Of a DNA stretch of 64,000 bases, positions 27,007 through 35,954 are shown piece after piece. The translations under genes and the position numbers were made by a program. The first letter of the stretch is position 1. The number at the start of each line of letters is the position of its first letter. Source of the DNA: Luteimonas deserti (GTDB lineage: Bacteria > Pseudomonadota > Gammaproteobacteria > Xanthomonadales > Xanthomonadaceae); assembly GCF_013425765.1 (NCBI RefSeq), contig NZ_JACCJZ010000017.1, forward strand, positions 186,001-250,000, written 5' to 3'. The notes beneath the pieces are model-generated. The model ran no database searches, was not told the DNA's origin, and saw only the letters and a list, made by a program, of their open reading frames with translations.

Positions 27007-27777
27007 CTAGGGAAGGTGAGGAGGAGGCGGCGGCGCGATGCTCGACCAGTCGGTGCCGAAGACCGCGCGGCTGACGTGGCCGATCAACGTGTCCAGCGCG
27101 GCGTCGTCGGCCACGTCGAACAGCGGCTGCCAGCCGTAGCCGTTGAGCAGGTACTGCAGCTGCTGGATCAGCACCCGGTACGGGTCGAGGGCGGTATCCG
27201 GATCGAGCAGGCCCTGTCGCTGGGCAAGCGTATGCATGCCCATGGTCATCAGCCATGGGCCCATGGTCACGGCGGCGGGTGACAGGCGCGTGCCAGCAGG
27301 AAGATCACCGCGGGCCCGGGCATCGACCGCGATGGTCTCGATCAGCCGGCTCAGGGGACGCCCGGCGGCCAGCGCACGCCGTCGGCAGCCGGGCGATGCC
27401 GCGCCCCAGACCACCTCGGTCCAGACGAACTGGGCCAGGCGGAAATGCTCAGGCTGCTCGCGCATGATCAGCAGATCGGCCAGTACCACCGCCAGCATCT
27501 TCTCGCGGGTGCCGCCGTCCCAGGCCACGGCGCGCTCGAACAGCTCGACGCGATCGAGACAGTTGCGGGTCGCCAGGGTAACCAGCAGGTCCTCCTTGCT
27601 GGCGAAATGCTTGTAGAGCGTGCCGATCGCGTAGCCGCTTTCCTCGGCCACGCGGGCCATCTGCAACGACAGCAGGCCATCACGCTGGATCAGGGACTGT
27701 GCGGCGTCGAGCATCGCCTGCTCGCGCATGGCGACATCGCGCTGCCGCCGGGCGATGACGGTCGACACCGTGGACAT
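27007..27777 (-). CDS. TetR-family regulator of the RND locus
   Basis: A 256-residue repressor-type protein. The DNA-binding domain (about residues 15-65) includes MLDAAQSLIQRDG and the recognition segment ESGYAIGTLYKHFASKEDLL. The C-terminal ligand domain ends with a run of prolines (APPPPPHLP). It is first in the operon tetR-adaptor-pump A and divergent from adaptor-pump B, so it can control both. A perfect palindrome lies inside its own promoter, consistent with autorepression. The ligand is unknown. Confidence 0.93.
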   Translation of the reverse strand: MSTVSTVIARRQRDVAMREQAMLDAAQSLIQRDGLLSLQMARVAEESGYAIGTLYKHFASKEDLLVTLATRNCLDRVELFERAVAWDGGTREKMLAVVLADLLIMREQPEHFRLAQFVWTEVVWGAASPGCRRRALAAGRPLSRLIETIAVDARARGDLPAGTRLSPAAVTMGPWLMTMGMHTLAQRQGLLDPDTALDPYRVLIQQLQYLLNGYGWQPLFDVADDAALDTLIGHVSRAVFGTDWSSIAPPPPPHLP

Positions 27778-27807
27778 CCGTGAGCCTGAACAGGGAGTGC
27801 GGCGCAA

Positions 27808-27836
27808 AGTATGAATCCGATTCACGGCGTGAGCAA
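27808..27836 (-). promoter_or_regulatory. tetR promoter with a perfect 13-bp operator palindrome
   Basis: On the minus strand TTGCTC (27836-27831) and CATACT (27813-27808) are spaced by 17 bp. The spacer and the -10 edge contain TGAATCcGATTCA (27812-27824 on +), a perfect inverted repeat with one central base. Placement in the spacer is typical of a self-repressing TetR operator. Confidence 0.65.
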
Positions 27837-27921
27837 GGTTCGGCAACGCGAGCGATCCGCATCCGCACTTTGCGCCTCGTGGCGTGTCGAGGCGGAACAC
27901 GGTTCGCCCTGGATGAATTAG

Positions 27922-27939
27922 CTATACTCGCCAGTACAG
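27922..27939 (+). promoter_or_regulatory. Promoter/inverted repeat before the second RND operon
   Basis: CTATACT-CGCC-AGTACAG is an inverted repeat with 6 of 7 positions paired, and its left arm contains TATACT as a -10 box 35 nt before the adaptor start. It differs from the palindrome at 27812, so a second regulator or a degenerate site are both possible. No -35 is clear. Confidence 0.45.
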
Positions 27940-27963
27940 AAATTCCTCTCCGGGTTGTCGTCC

Positions 27964-29181
27964 ATGAACCGATTCCTGTGCTCGGCCGTGCTGGCCGTGG
28001 TGCTCGTCGCCTGCAGTGCCTCGCCGGAACCGGTGGCCCCGGCGCCGCCCAAGGTGGGCGTGCTGACCATGGTGCCGACCACGGTGGCCGTGCAGCAGGA
28101 GCTGGTGGGCCGTCTCGCGCCGTTCCGCAGCGCGGATGTGCGTGCCCGGGTGCCCGGGGTGCTGGAACGCCGCGTCTACCGCGAGGGCAGCGATGTGGCC
28201 GAGGGCGACGAGCTGTTCCGGATCGATCCGGCCCAGCTGCAGGCGGCGCTCGGCAGCGCCTCGGGTGCCGAGGCCCAGGCCCGTGCGAACGCCGCCAATG
28301 CGAAGAGCGCGGCCGACCGTGCGCGGCAGCTCGCGCCGACGAGTTTCATCTCGCGCTCGGACCTCGACAATGCGCTGGCGGCCGAGCGCAGTGCCGAGGC
28401 GGCACTGCAGGCGGCGCGCGCGGCCACGCGCTCGGCCCAGATCAATCTCGGTTACGCCACGGTGCGGGCGCCGATCGCGGGCCGCGCGGGCAAGCAGCAG
28501 GTCACCGAAGGCGCGCTCGTCGGTCAGGGCGAGGCGACGCTGCTGACCACCGTGGACCAGATCGATCCGCTGTACGTCAACTTTTCGATGAGCGCCGAGG
28601 ACTTCAGCCGCATCCGTGCCATGCCGCTCGAGCGTGATGCGGGCGCGGGGCGGGTCGAGATCGTGCTGCCCGACGGGCGCGTGCACGACCAGTCGGCGAC
28701 ACTGGACTTCTCCGGCGACGTGGTGGATCCGGCGACCGGCGCGGTGCAGCTGCGCGCGATCCTGCCCAATCCCGAGCGTCGTCTGCTGCCGGGGGTCTAC
28801 GTGACGCTGCGCGCGACGCTCGGGCAGCAGGCGGGCGTGTTCCTGGTGCCGCAGGCCGCGGTGCTGCGTGATGCCAATACCGCCTACGTCCTGGTGGCGG
28901 GCGAGGGTGACAAGGTCGTGCGCAAGGTGATCCGCACCGAACGTGCGCAGGCCGGCCAGTGGGTGGTCAGCGAGGGTCTGGCGCCGGGCGATCGGGTCAT
29001 TGTCAGCGGCGTGCCCAAGGCACGCCCGGACGCGGTCGTCACGCCGGTGCCGTGGACGCCCGACGCGACACCTGACTCCCCGGCGCGCCCGCCCGCGGGT
29101 GCCGCGCAGGCGGCGATTCCCGGGACCGGCACCGGCGCCGCGACGCCGGCGGCGCCTGCATCCAACGACGACCGGGACTGA
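27964..29181 (+). CDS. RND periplasmic adaptor lipoprotein (pump B)
   Basis: A 405-residue membrane fusion protein with lipobox LVAC (Cys at about residue 18), so anchored by lipid, unlike the pump A adaptor. AcrA/MexA-type order is visible: SADVRARVPGVLERRVYREG, a helical hairpin with PTSFISRSDLDNALAAERSA, GYATVRAPIAGRAG, and a barrel with LLTTVDQIDPLYVNFSMS. The tail is Ala/Pro/Thr-rich. The pump B gene starts 7 nt after its stop. The ATG at 27964 is taken; a TTG at 27955 is possible but less likely. Confidence 0.93.
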   Translation: MNRFLCSAVLAVVLVACSASPEPVAPAPPKVGVLTMVPTTVAVQQELVGRLAPFRSADVRARVPGVLERRVYREGSDVAEGDELFRIDPAQLQAALGSASGAEAQARANAANAKSAADRARQLAPTSFISRSDLDNALAAERSAEAALQAARAATRSAQINLGYATVRAPIAGRAGKQQVTEGALVGQGEATLLTTVDQIDPLYVNFSMSAEDFSRIRAMPLERDAGAGRVEIVLPDGRVHDQSATLDFSGDVVDPATGAVQLRAILPNPERRLLPGVYVTLRATLGQQAGVFLVPQAAVLRDANTAYVLVAGEGDKVVRKVIRTERAQAGQWVVSEGLAPGDRVIVSGVPKARPDAVVTPVPWTPDATPDSPARPPAGAAQAAIPGTGTGAATPAAPASNDDRD

Positions 29182-29187
29182 GCCCCG

Positions 29188-32100
29188 ATGCCCCGCTTCT
29201 TCATCGACCATCCGGTCTTCGCCTGGGTCGTCTCCATCCTGATCTCGCTCGCCGGCGTGATCGCCCTGCTGAACATGGGCGTGGAGTCGTATCCGAGCGT
29301 CGCACCGCCCCAGGTCACCGTGTCGGCGACCTATCCCGGCGCCAGTGCCGACACCACCGAGCGCGCGGTGACCCAGGTCATCGAACAGCAGCTCACCGGC
29401 ATCGACAACCTGCTGTATTTCAGCTCGACCTCGAGTTCGTCGGGCCGCGCCACCGTCACCCTGACCTTCGAGACCGGCACCGACGCCGACATCGCCCAGG
29501 TCCAGGTCCAGAACAAGGTCTCGCTGGCCACCCCGCGATTGCCCACCGAGGTGGTCCAGCAGGGCGTCGTCGTGGCCAAGGCCAACGCAGGCTTCCTCAT
29601 GGTGGTGGGCCTGCGCGCCGAGGACCCCTCGGTCACCCGCAACCAGCTCAACGACCTGATCGGCTCCCGTGTGCTGGAACAGATCGCCCGCGTGCCCGGC
29701 GTCGGCAGTACCCAGCAGTTCGGTTCCGAGTACGCCATGAACATCTGGCTGGATCCGGGCCGGCTGCAGGGCTACGGCATGTCGGCGACCCAGGTGCTGG
29801 CGGCCGTGCGCGGACAGAACGTGCAGTTCGCGGCCGGCTCGATCGGCTCCGACCCCGCGCCCGCGGGGCAAGGCTTCACCGCGACGGTGTCGGCCGAGGG
29901 CCGCTTCAGCACGCCCGAGCAGTTCGAGAACATCGTCCTGCGCGCAGACCCCGACGGCGCCACGGTGCGGCTCAAGGACGTGGCCCGGGTCGCAATCGGG
30001 GCCTCGGGCTACGGCTTCGACACCAAGTTCAACGGCCAGCCCACGGGCGCGTTCGCGATCCAGCTGCTTCCGGGTGCCAACGCGTTGACCGTGGGCGAGG
30101 CGGTGTCGGCACGGATGGACGAGCTGCAGCCCTCGTTCCCGCCGGGCGTGGAATGGTTCAAGCCGTTCGACAGCACCACCTTCGTCACGCTGTCGATCAA
30201 GGAGGTAGTCAAGACGCTGATCGAGGCGGTGATCCTCGTCTTTCTGGTGATGCTGGTGTTCCTGCAGAACCTGCGGGCGACGATCATCCCGACGCTGGTG
30301 ATTCCGATCGCGCTGCTCGGTACGTTCCTGGGGCTGAGCCTGCTCGGCTTCACCATCAACCAGCTCACGCTGTTCGCGATGGTGCTGGCGATCGGCATCG
30401 TGGTCGACGATGCGATCGTGGTGATCGAGAACGTCGAGCGGATCATGGCCGAGGAGCATCTCCCGCCGCGCGAGGCGACGATCAAGGCGATGGACCAGAT
30501 CACCGGCGCGGTGGTGGCGATCACGGTGGTGCTCGCGGCGGTGTTCATTCCCAGCGCCCTCCAGGGCGGCGCCTCCGGCGAGATCTACAAGCAGTTCGCG
30601 ATCACCATCGCGGTGTCGATGGGCTTCTCGGCCTTTCTGGCGCTGGGCTTCACGCCGGCGCTGTGCGCGACCTTTCTCAAGCAGCACGCGCCGCCGGGCG
30701 AGCGCCGTGACAACGCCTTCGTGCGCCGCTTCAACCGCTACTACGAACGCATCAACCGCACCTATGTCGGCCACATCGGCAGTGCGGTCCGGCACGCCCC
30801 ACGCTGGATGGCGGTGTTCGTGGCGTTGTCGGCGCTGTGCGGGTTTTTGTACACGAAGCTGCCGAGCAGCTTCCTGCCCGCCGAGGACCAGGGCTACGCG
30901 CTGGCGATCGTGCAGTTGCCCCCGGGTTCCACCCTGCAACGCACGAATGCGGTGTTCGAGGACGTGCGCGCGCGGCTGGAACAGAACCCGGCGTTCGAGA
31001 GCATGCTCCAGGTGGCCGGTTTCAGTTTCGTGGGCCAGGGCGAGAACGTCGGCATGGGCTTCATCAAGCTCAAGGACTGGGCCGATCGCGACGTCGACAT
31101 CAACGGCTTCCTCGGCCAGGCCAACGGTGCGCTGCAGGGCGTGCAGGACGCGACGATCTTCGTCGTGAACCTGCCCACGGTGCAGGGCCTGGGCCAGTTC
31201 GGCGGCTTCGACATGTACCTGCAGGACCGGTCCGGCGCCGGCAACGCCGCGCTGCAGCAGGCCCGCAACCAGCTGCTCGGCGCGGCCGCGGAGCAGGGCG
31301 ACCTGTTGCAGGGCGTGCGCCCGAACACCCTGGAGGATGCGCCGCAGCTGCAGCTGCATGTCGACCGGGTGCAGGCCCAGTCGATGGGCCTGTCGGTGAC
31401 CGATGTCTATAGCGCCATCCAGTTGATGCTGGCGCCGGTCTACGTCAACGATTTCATCTCCGAAGGCCGCATCAAGCGCGTCACGATGCAGGCCGACGCC
31501 CGGTACCGCACCGATCCGGACTCGATCGGCCGCTTCCACACGCCGAGCGCACTCGGCCGGGACGCCGACGGCCGCCCGACGATGATTCCCCTGAGCACCG
31601 TCGTGCGCCCGGAATGGGGCGCGAGCACGCCGTCGCTGACCCGCTACAACGGGTACTCCGCGATCAACATCGTCGGCGCGCAGGCGCCGGGGCGCAGCTC
31701 GGGCGAGGCGATGCGGGCGATGGAGGCGATCGTCGAGACCGAGCTGCCGCCGGGCTTCGGCTACGACTGGGCGGGCATGTCCTACCAGGAGATCATCGCC
31801 GGCAATACGGCCACGCTGCTTCTGCTGCTGTCGGTCGTGGTGGTGTTCCTGTGTCTGGCGGCGCTGTACGAGAGCTGGTCGATCCCGGTGGCGGTGCTGC
31901 TGGTGGTGCCGCTGGGCATCCTCGGCGCCGTGGTGTTCACGATGCTCCGGCCGGGCCTGTCGAACGACATCTTCTTCAAGATCGGCATGGTCACGGTGAT
32001 CGGTCTGGCCGCGAAGAACGCGATCCTGATCGTCGAGTTCGCGGTGCAGCAGTACAAGGCGGGCCGGACCCTGTTCGACGCGACGGTGGAAGCGGCCAAC

Positions 32101-32373
32101 CTGCGCTTCCGTCCGATCCTGATGACCTCGTTCGCCTTCATCATGGGCGTCACGCCGATGGCGCTGTCGAGCGGAGCCGGTGCGAACGCGCGTCATGCGC
32201 TGGCCACCGGCGTCATCGGCGGCATGCTGTTCGCCACGTTCCTCGGCCTGCTGCTGATCCCGGTGTTCTTCGTCATCGTGCGCCGGGTGCTCGGCGACAG
32301 ACTCGACGAGCGCGATCCGCGCCTGCCGCCGCCCGACGACGGCACCGGACCACGGGCACGTCGCGCGCATTGA
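29188..32373 (+). CDS. RND multidrug efflux pump, AcrB/MexB-like HAE1 family (pump B)
   Basis: A 1061-residue pump. The N-terminus MPRFFIDHPVFAWVVSI and the docking loop region LGQFGGFDMYLQDRSG are typical of AcrB/MexB proteins. The proton-relay Asp pair is in GIVVDDAIVVIENVERIM near residue 406. GMVTVIGLAAKNAILIVEFA is the conserved second-half helix. It follows its lipoprotein adaptor by 6 nt. No TolC/OprM-like gene follows; the 194-bp gap leads to a flavin monooxygenase. Broad drug export is the family expectation. Confidence 0.95.
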   Translation: MPRFFIDHPVFAWVVSILISLAGVIALLNMGVESYPSVAPPQVTVSATYPGASADTTERAVTQVIEQQLTGIDNLLYFSSTSSSSGRATVTLTFETGTDADIAQVQVQNKVSLATPRLPTEVVQQGVVVAKANAGFLMVVGLRAEDPSVTRNQLNDLIGSRVLEQIARVPGVGSTQQFGSEYAMNIWLDPGRLQGYGMSATQVLAAVRGQNVQFAAGSIGSDPAPAGQGFTATVSAEGRFSTPEQFENIVLRADPDGATVRLKDVARVAIGASGYGFDTKFNGQPTGAFAIQLLPGANALTVGEAVSARMDELQPSFPPGVEWFKPFDSTTFVTLSIKEVVKTLIEAVILVFLVMLVFLQNLRATIIPTLVIPIALLGTFLGLSLLGFTINQLTLFAMVLAIGIVVDDAIVVIENVERIMAEEHLPPREATIKAMDQITGAVVAITVVLAAVFIPSALQGGASGEIYKQFAITIAVSMGFSAFLALGFTPALCATFLKQHAPPGERRDNAFVRRFNRYYERINRTYVGHIGSAVRHAPRWMAVFVALSALCGFLYTKLPSSFLPAEDQGYALAIVQLPPGSTLQRTNAVFEDVRARLEQNPAFESMLQVAGFSFVGQGENVGMGFIKLKDWADRDVDINGFLGQANGALQGVQDATIFVVNLPTVQGLGQFGGFDMYLQDRSGAGNAALQQARNQLLGAAAEQGDLLQGVRPNTLEDAPQLQLHVDRVQAQSMGLSVTDVYSAIQLMLAPVYVNDFISEGRIKRVTMQADARYRTDPDSIGRFHTPSALGRDADGRPTMIPLSTVVRPEWGASTPSLTRYNGYSAINIVGAQAPGRSSGEAMRAMEAIVETELPPGFGYDWAGMSYQEIIAGNTATLLLLLSVVVVFLCLAALYESWSIPVAVLLVVPLGILGAVVFTMLRPGLSNDIFFKIGMVTVIGLAAKNAILIVEFAVQQYKAGRTLFDATVEAANLRFRPILMTSFAFIMGVTPMALSSGAGANARHALATGVIGGMLFATFLGLLLIPVFFVIVRRVLGDRLDERDPRLPPPDDGTGPRARRAH

Positions 32374-32567
32374 ACCATCGCGCGCCGGCGCCGCGCTGCG
32401 GCACCGGCTGTCGAGCGGTCCCGCGCCGGGCGCCGGCGCGGAATCGCGCGGCGCGCCCCGCGCCCGCGCCTGGACGCAGCGGTGCGCGGGATGCGACGCC
32501 GCGACGCGGCGTCACCGCGCGCGACCGGCGGTATCCTCCCCGGCGATCAACTTCGCCCGGAGCCCCA

Positions 32568-33857
32568 ATGACCCTTGCCACGCTGCGCCCGCCGCTGCGG
32601 ATCGCGATCGTCGGGTACGGCACCGCGGGCCAGGCGGCGGCCGTGCTGCTGGCGCGGGACGGGCACCGGCTGGAGGTGTTCGAGCGGGCCGCCGCACCGG
32701 GGCCCGTGGGCGCGGGCTTCCTGCTGCAACCCAGCGGCCTGCAGGTGCTCTGGCGCATGGGTCTGCTGGACGCCGTGCTGGCCCATGGCGCGCGCGTCGG
32801 GCGGCTGTACGGCGAGACGCCCTGTGGTCGCGCGGTGATGGACATGCAGTACGCCGGCCTCGACCCGCGCCTGTGCGGCGTGGGCCTGCAACGCGGGGCA
32901 CTGTTCCATCTGCTCGACCAGGCCTGGGAGGCGCGTGCCGCACTGCGCGCCGGCATTGCGATCGAGTCCGTGGACCCGGGCGACGACCGCTGGCTGCACG
33001 ATGCCGACGGCCACCGGCACGGCCCGTTCGATCTGATCGTCGTCGCCGACGGCGCAGCGTCGCGTCTGCGCCGGCATCTCGGCACGGCCCGCACGGACCG
33101 CGTGTATCCCTGGGGCGCCTTGTGGTGCCTGGTCGCGGCCGGGGACTGGCCGTGGCTGCAGGAGCTGCGCCAGCGCTATGTCGCGGCACGCCGGATGATC
33201 GGCCTGTTGCCCGTCGGCACGCGTCCGGGCGATCCGGTGCCGCGCCTGAGCTTCTTCTGGAGCCTGCCGGTCGCCGCGTTCGAGGCATGGCAGGCGGCGC
33301 CACTGGAGGCCTGGCACGACGACGTGGCGGCGATGTGGCCGGAGGCTGCGGCGCGGCTGCACGAGGTCGTGCAGCACGGCCATCTGGCCCGCGCCAGTTA
33401 CCGGGATACGACCTTGTCGCGCTGGCATCGTGGCCGGGTCGTCGCGATCGGCGACGCCGCGCACGCGATGAGTCCGCAGCTGGGGCAGGGCGTCAACATG
33501 GCGCTGCTCGATGCGGAGAGCCTGCGCGACGCCGTGCGCGCGCACGCCGTTGCGCAGGCGCTGGACGTCTACCAGCGGCAGCGGCAGCGGCATGTGGCGA
33601 TCTACCAGGCGTGGAGTCGCTGGCTGACGCCGGTGTTCCAGTCGGAGCACGATCTGCTGGCGCGGCTTCGTGATGTGGCGTTCCAGCCCCTGGGCCGTAT
33701 GCCGGGTGGGCGCGGACACATGTTGCGTGTCCTGAGCGGAACCCAGCAGGGCGCGTTCGGACGGCTCGCACTCGCCGCGGAGTTCATCGAGGCGCTCGCC
33801 ATCCGCCCAGCGATGCCTGCACCGGTACCCGCGCCGGTGCCTGCGGTCACGGCCTGA
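32568..33857 (+). CDS. FAD-dependent monooxygenase (PHBH-fold)
   Basis: A 429-residue flavoprotein hydroxylase-like enzyme. The FAD dinucleotide motif IVGYGTAGQAAAVLLARDGH begins near residue 13 and ends in an acidic VFERA. IVVADGAASRLRRHL near 155 is the DG motif and GDAAHAMSPQLGQGVNMALLDA near 295 the second FAD motif. There is no membrane segment and the tail is Pro/Ala-rich. CGGAG lies before the ATG and TATCCT at 32532-32537 is a possible -10 box. It lies behind a drug efflux operon, but with 194 bp between them it probably has its own promoter. The substrate is unknown. Confidence 0.88.
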   Translation: MTLATLRPPLRIAIVGYGTAGQAAAVLLARDGHRLEVFERAAAPGPVGAGFLLQPSGLQVLWRMGLLDAVLAHGARVGRLYGETPCGRAVMDMQYAGLDPRLCGVGLQRGALFHLLDQAWEARAALRAGIAIESVDPGDDRWLHDADGHRHGPFDLIVVADGAASRLRRHLGTARTDRVYPWGALWCLVAAGDWPWLQELRQRYVAARRMIGLLPVGTRPGDPVPRLSFFWSLPVAAFEAWQAAPLEAWHDDVAAMWPEAAARLHEVVQHGHLARASYRDTTLSRWHRGRVVAIGDAAHAMSPQLGQGVNMALLDAESLRDAVRAHAVAQALDVYQRQRQRHVAIYQAWSRWLTPVFQSEHDLLARLRDVAFQPLGRMPGGRGHMLRVLSGTQQGAFGRLALAAEFIEALAIRPAMPAPVPAPVPAVTA

Positions 33858-34085
33858 CGCGCGGCGTCAGGTGCAGGTCCACGAGCCGGTCTGCACGGGT
33901 CGCGTCCGTCGACCTGCGGCGCACGCCGCGGTCCCCGGACGGCACCGGTGTGGCGCCGGCAGCCGATCGTCCCCTGCCGCAGCGGGCCAGGGCCGGACCA
34001 TTCGACCACAGCGCCTCGATGACTTCCGACGGTGCGGCCGACCCGCGCCCGCGAGCGTCCGCACGCGTCCGCAGCGCGCCGGGGA

Positions 34086-34130
34086 TTGACAGGACACGTC
34101 CAAGGCGTAATTAATTAAGTAACCACTTAA
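34086..34130 (+). promoter_or_regulatory. Promoter and operator of the ArsR/cupin-DUF2867 operon
   Basis: A consensus -35 TTGACA at 34086-34091 and a -10-like TAATTA at 34108-34113 are spaced by 16 bp. Just downstream TTAAGT-AACC-ACTTAA (34115-34130) is a perfect inverted repeat, also overlapped by TTAATTAA. This AT-rich island in a 70% GC region ends 12 nt before the regulator's ATG, a natural autorepression site. The rest of the gap (33858-34085) holds nothing recognisable. Confidence 0.75.
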
Positions 34131-34142
34131 CCGGAGCCTGCG

Positions 34143-34445
34143 ATGGAACGTGTCTTCGAAGCCCTGGCGTCGACGCCCCGTCGCCAGATCCTCGCCTACC
34201 TCAATGCCGGCGAGCTGACGGCCGGGGAGATCGGCGCCCGTTTCGACTTCAGCAAGCCGGCGCTGTCCGGCCATCTGCGCGTACTCGAGCAGGCCGGACT
34301 GATCGAGCGCGAGAAGCGTGGGCAGTTCGTCTATGTCCGCCTCGTGCCCGACCGCCTGGCGAATACGGTGTTCGCCTGGGCGGCCGAGGTGTGTCCGGTC
34401 GCGGGCCCGCTCAAGCGCGAACGGCGCGGCGGGGGCGCCCGATGA
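34143..34445 (+). CDS. ArsR-family winged-helix regulator (SdpR-like)
   Basis: A 100-residue one-domain repressor. The winged helix-turn-helix covers about residues 5-80: VFEALASTPRRQILAYL, then AGEIGARFDFSKPALSGHLR as the recognition helix and a wing with EREKRGQFVYVRL. No metal-binding cysteine pair of the ArsR/SmtB type is present; the only cysteine is near residue 84 (EVCPVAG). It resembles the autorepressor SdpR subgroup. CGGAG lies 7-8 nt upstream. It overlaps the next gene by ATGA, so both are one operon. Confidence 0.92.
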   Translation: MERVFEALASTPRRQILAYLNAGELTAGEIGARFDFSKPALSGHLRVLEQAGLIEREKRGQFVYVRLVPDRLANTVFAWAAEVCPVAGPLKRERRGGGAR

Positions 34446-35926
34446 GCGCGGTCGCCGGCGCTGCCGCCCGGGGCCTGCGCACACCGTTCACCGGTGTGCG
34501 CGCGTCGGCCACGTTTCCCGCGATCCGGCTGGCCTCGCACTGCGGCGGTCTGCCCGTCGACGTGACCCTGGTGGCCCAGTTCGCGCCGGGGCAGGGCGAC
34601 GTGGTGATCGGCGATGCGCTGCGCAGGCAGCAGGCGCATCCGGCGTTCGTCGATGCACTGGACGAGCCCTCGACACGCATCGGAACCATGGACCTGGCCC
34701 GCGGTGATCCCTCGTCGCTGTACACCTTCGGCGTCGGCGCGGGGGGCCATCCGTTCCATCGCCACGCCGGCAACCGGGTGTTCACGGCCGTCTCCGGCAG
34801 CGCGGGCGCGCATCTCCGGTTCTCGACCGCCTCGCAGGGCCAGATCGACGCGGATCCGCAGGCCTTTCTCGACGCCCTGCACGTGGTTGAGGTGCCACCC
34901 GACTGCCTGTTCTCGGTGCGCTTCGGCGGCGGCACGTGGCACCAGTTCGTCTCCGCGCGGCCCGACGGACCGCATCCCACGCTGTTCGCCCTGTCCTGCC
35001 ACCCCGACGAGGCGGGCGGCGGCCTGGATCCCGCGACGCGCGCGCGGGTGATCGCCAATACCGCGGACATTCCCAGCCTCACCGAAGTATTGCCTCCAGC
35101 GCTGCAGCGGCTGCTGGAAACACGCCTGCGTGCTCCGGCCACCATCGCCACCACCGCCCTGTCGCTGCACGCGCCACCGGCTTCGATCGCTGCGCGTCTA
35201 TGCACCGGCCTGCGCGGCGCAATGGGTCGGATGCGCGCCGCGGTTGCGGCGCGTCGCCCCGCCGCCGGCTTTCTCGCCGACAACGGCGGTGGCCGCACGC
35301 TGGTGACGCGCGCGCCCAGTGAGGACTTCCTGCTGGCCAGACACTGGCCGGGCGCCTGCGACCACGAGGACCAGGTCGCCGTCCGTCTCGGTGTGAACGC
35401 CGGACCGGCCGAGGTCATGGACCGGCTGCTGGAAGGCTTCGTCGAGAACCCGCCCGATGGCGTGTCCCGGCTGATGGCGCTGCGCAATGCGCTGGTGCGT
35501 CCCGCGCGACTGCGCACCTCACCCCTGGGCTGCCCGGCCTCGTCCCTGCTCGCGGTCGATGCCCCGCTGCGGTTTGCCGGCCGCCATCCGGTCCTCGCGC
35601 AGCACACCACCGGTGACGGCAGGCGCATCGAGGTGATTCTCGGCGCCGACGACCGGCACCTCGCGTTCCGCACCTGCGTGACCGTGGAGACGCTGCCCAC
35701 GGGCGGGATCGTGTGCGCGATGACGACGCGGGTGCGCATCCGCAACGCGTTCGGCCGCTTCTATCTGGCGGCCATCCGACGCGTGCACCGGCGTTATGTC
35801 GCACCGGCGATGTTGCGACACGCCGTGGATCATGCGGCGCGCGCGCTGCGCGCCGGCGAGGAGGGCGTGCCGTCCCGCCATGCACCGGGCGTCGTCGGCG
35901 CGGCACGGCGCACCCGACGGGTCTGA
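34442..35926 (+). CDS. Cupin-like domain fused to DUF2867 (function unknown)
   Basis: A 494-residue soluble protein. Residues about 90-190 look like a cupin: GGHPFHRHAGN with three histidines, a glycine-ending strand, then PPDCLFSVRFGGGTWHQF as the second motif. Residues about 345-475 match DUF2867 (RTSPLGCPASSLLAVD, GRRIEVILGADDRHLAFR, and IRNAFGRFYLAAIRRVHRRY). DUF2867 also occurs alone near ArsR-type regulators. The start codon overlaps the regulator's stop. The tail is basic (GAARRTRRV). Metal or ligand binding by the cupin is plausible from its histidines; no reaction is known. Confidence 0.7.
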   Translation: MSAVAGAAARGLRTPFTGVRASATFPAIRLASHCGGLPVDVTLVAQFAPGQGDVVIGDALRRQQAHPAFVDALDEPSTRIGTMDLARGDPSSLYTFGVGAGGHPFHRHAGNRVFTAVSGSAGAHLRFSTASQGQIDADPQAFLDALHVVEVPPDCLFSVRFGGGTWHQFVSARPDGPHPTLFALSCHPDEAGGGLDPATRARVIANTADIPSLTEVLPPALQRLLETRLRAPATIATTALSLHAPPASIAARLCTGLRGAMGRMRAAVAARRPAAGFLADNGGGRTLVTRAPSEDFLLARHWPGACDHEDQVAVRLGVNAGPAEVMDRLLEGFVENPPDGVSRLMALRNALVRPARLRTSPLGCPASSLLAVDAPLRFAGRHPVLAQHTTGDGRRIEVILGADDRHLAFRTCVTVETLPTGGIVCAMTTRVRIRNAFGRFYLAAIRRVHRRYVAPAMLRHAVDHAARALRAGEEGVPSRHAPGVVGAARRTRRV

Positions 35927-35954
35927 CCGTGGACCGCTACGCCGACAGCGCGAC

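Noticed and set aside
27955-27963. TTG start for adaptor B nine bases upstream of the ATG
   Set aside because: The ATG at 27964 gives a normal lipoprotein signal, and the extra residues add nothing.
27922-32370. Open frame of 1482 codons on the - strand opposite adaptor B and pump B
   Set aside because: Antisense shadow of two well-supported genes; no domain is recognisable.
33871-34089. Small open frame of 72 codons before the ArsR gene
   Set aside because: No ribosome binding site, Arg/Ala/Pro-rich shadow composition, and it runs into the regulator's promoter.
34111-34118. TTAATTAA as a rare restriction or foreign-DNA mark
   Set aside because: Better explained as part of the AT-rich promoter and operator of the ArsR gene.
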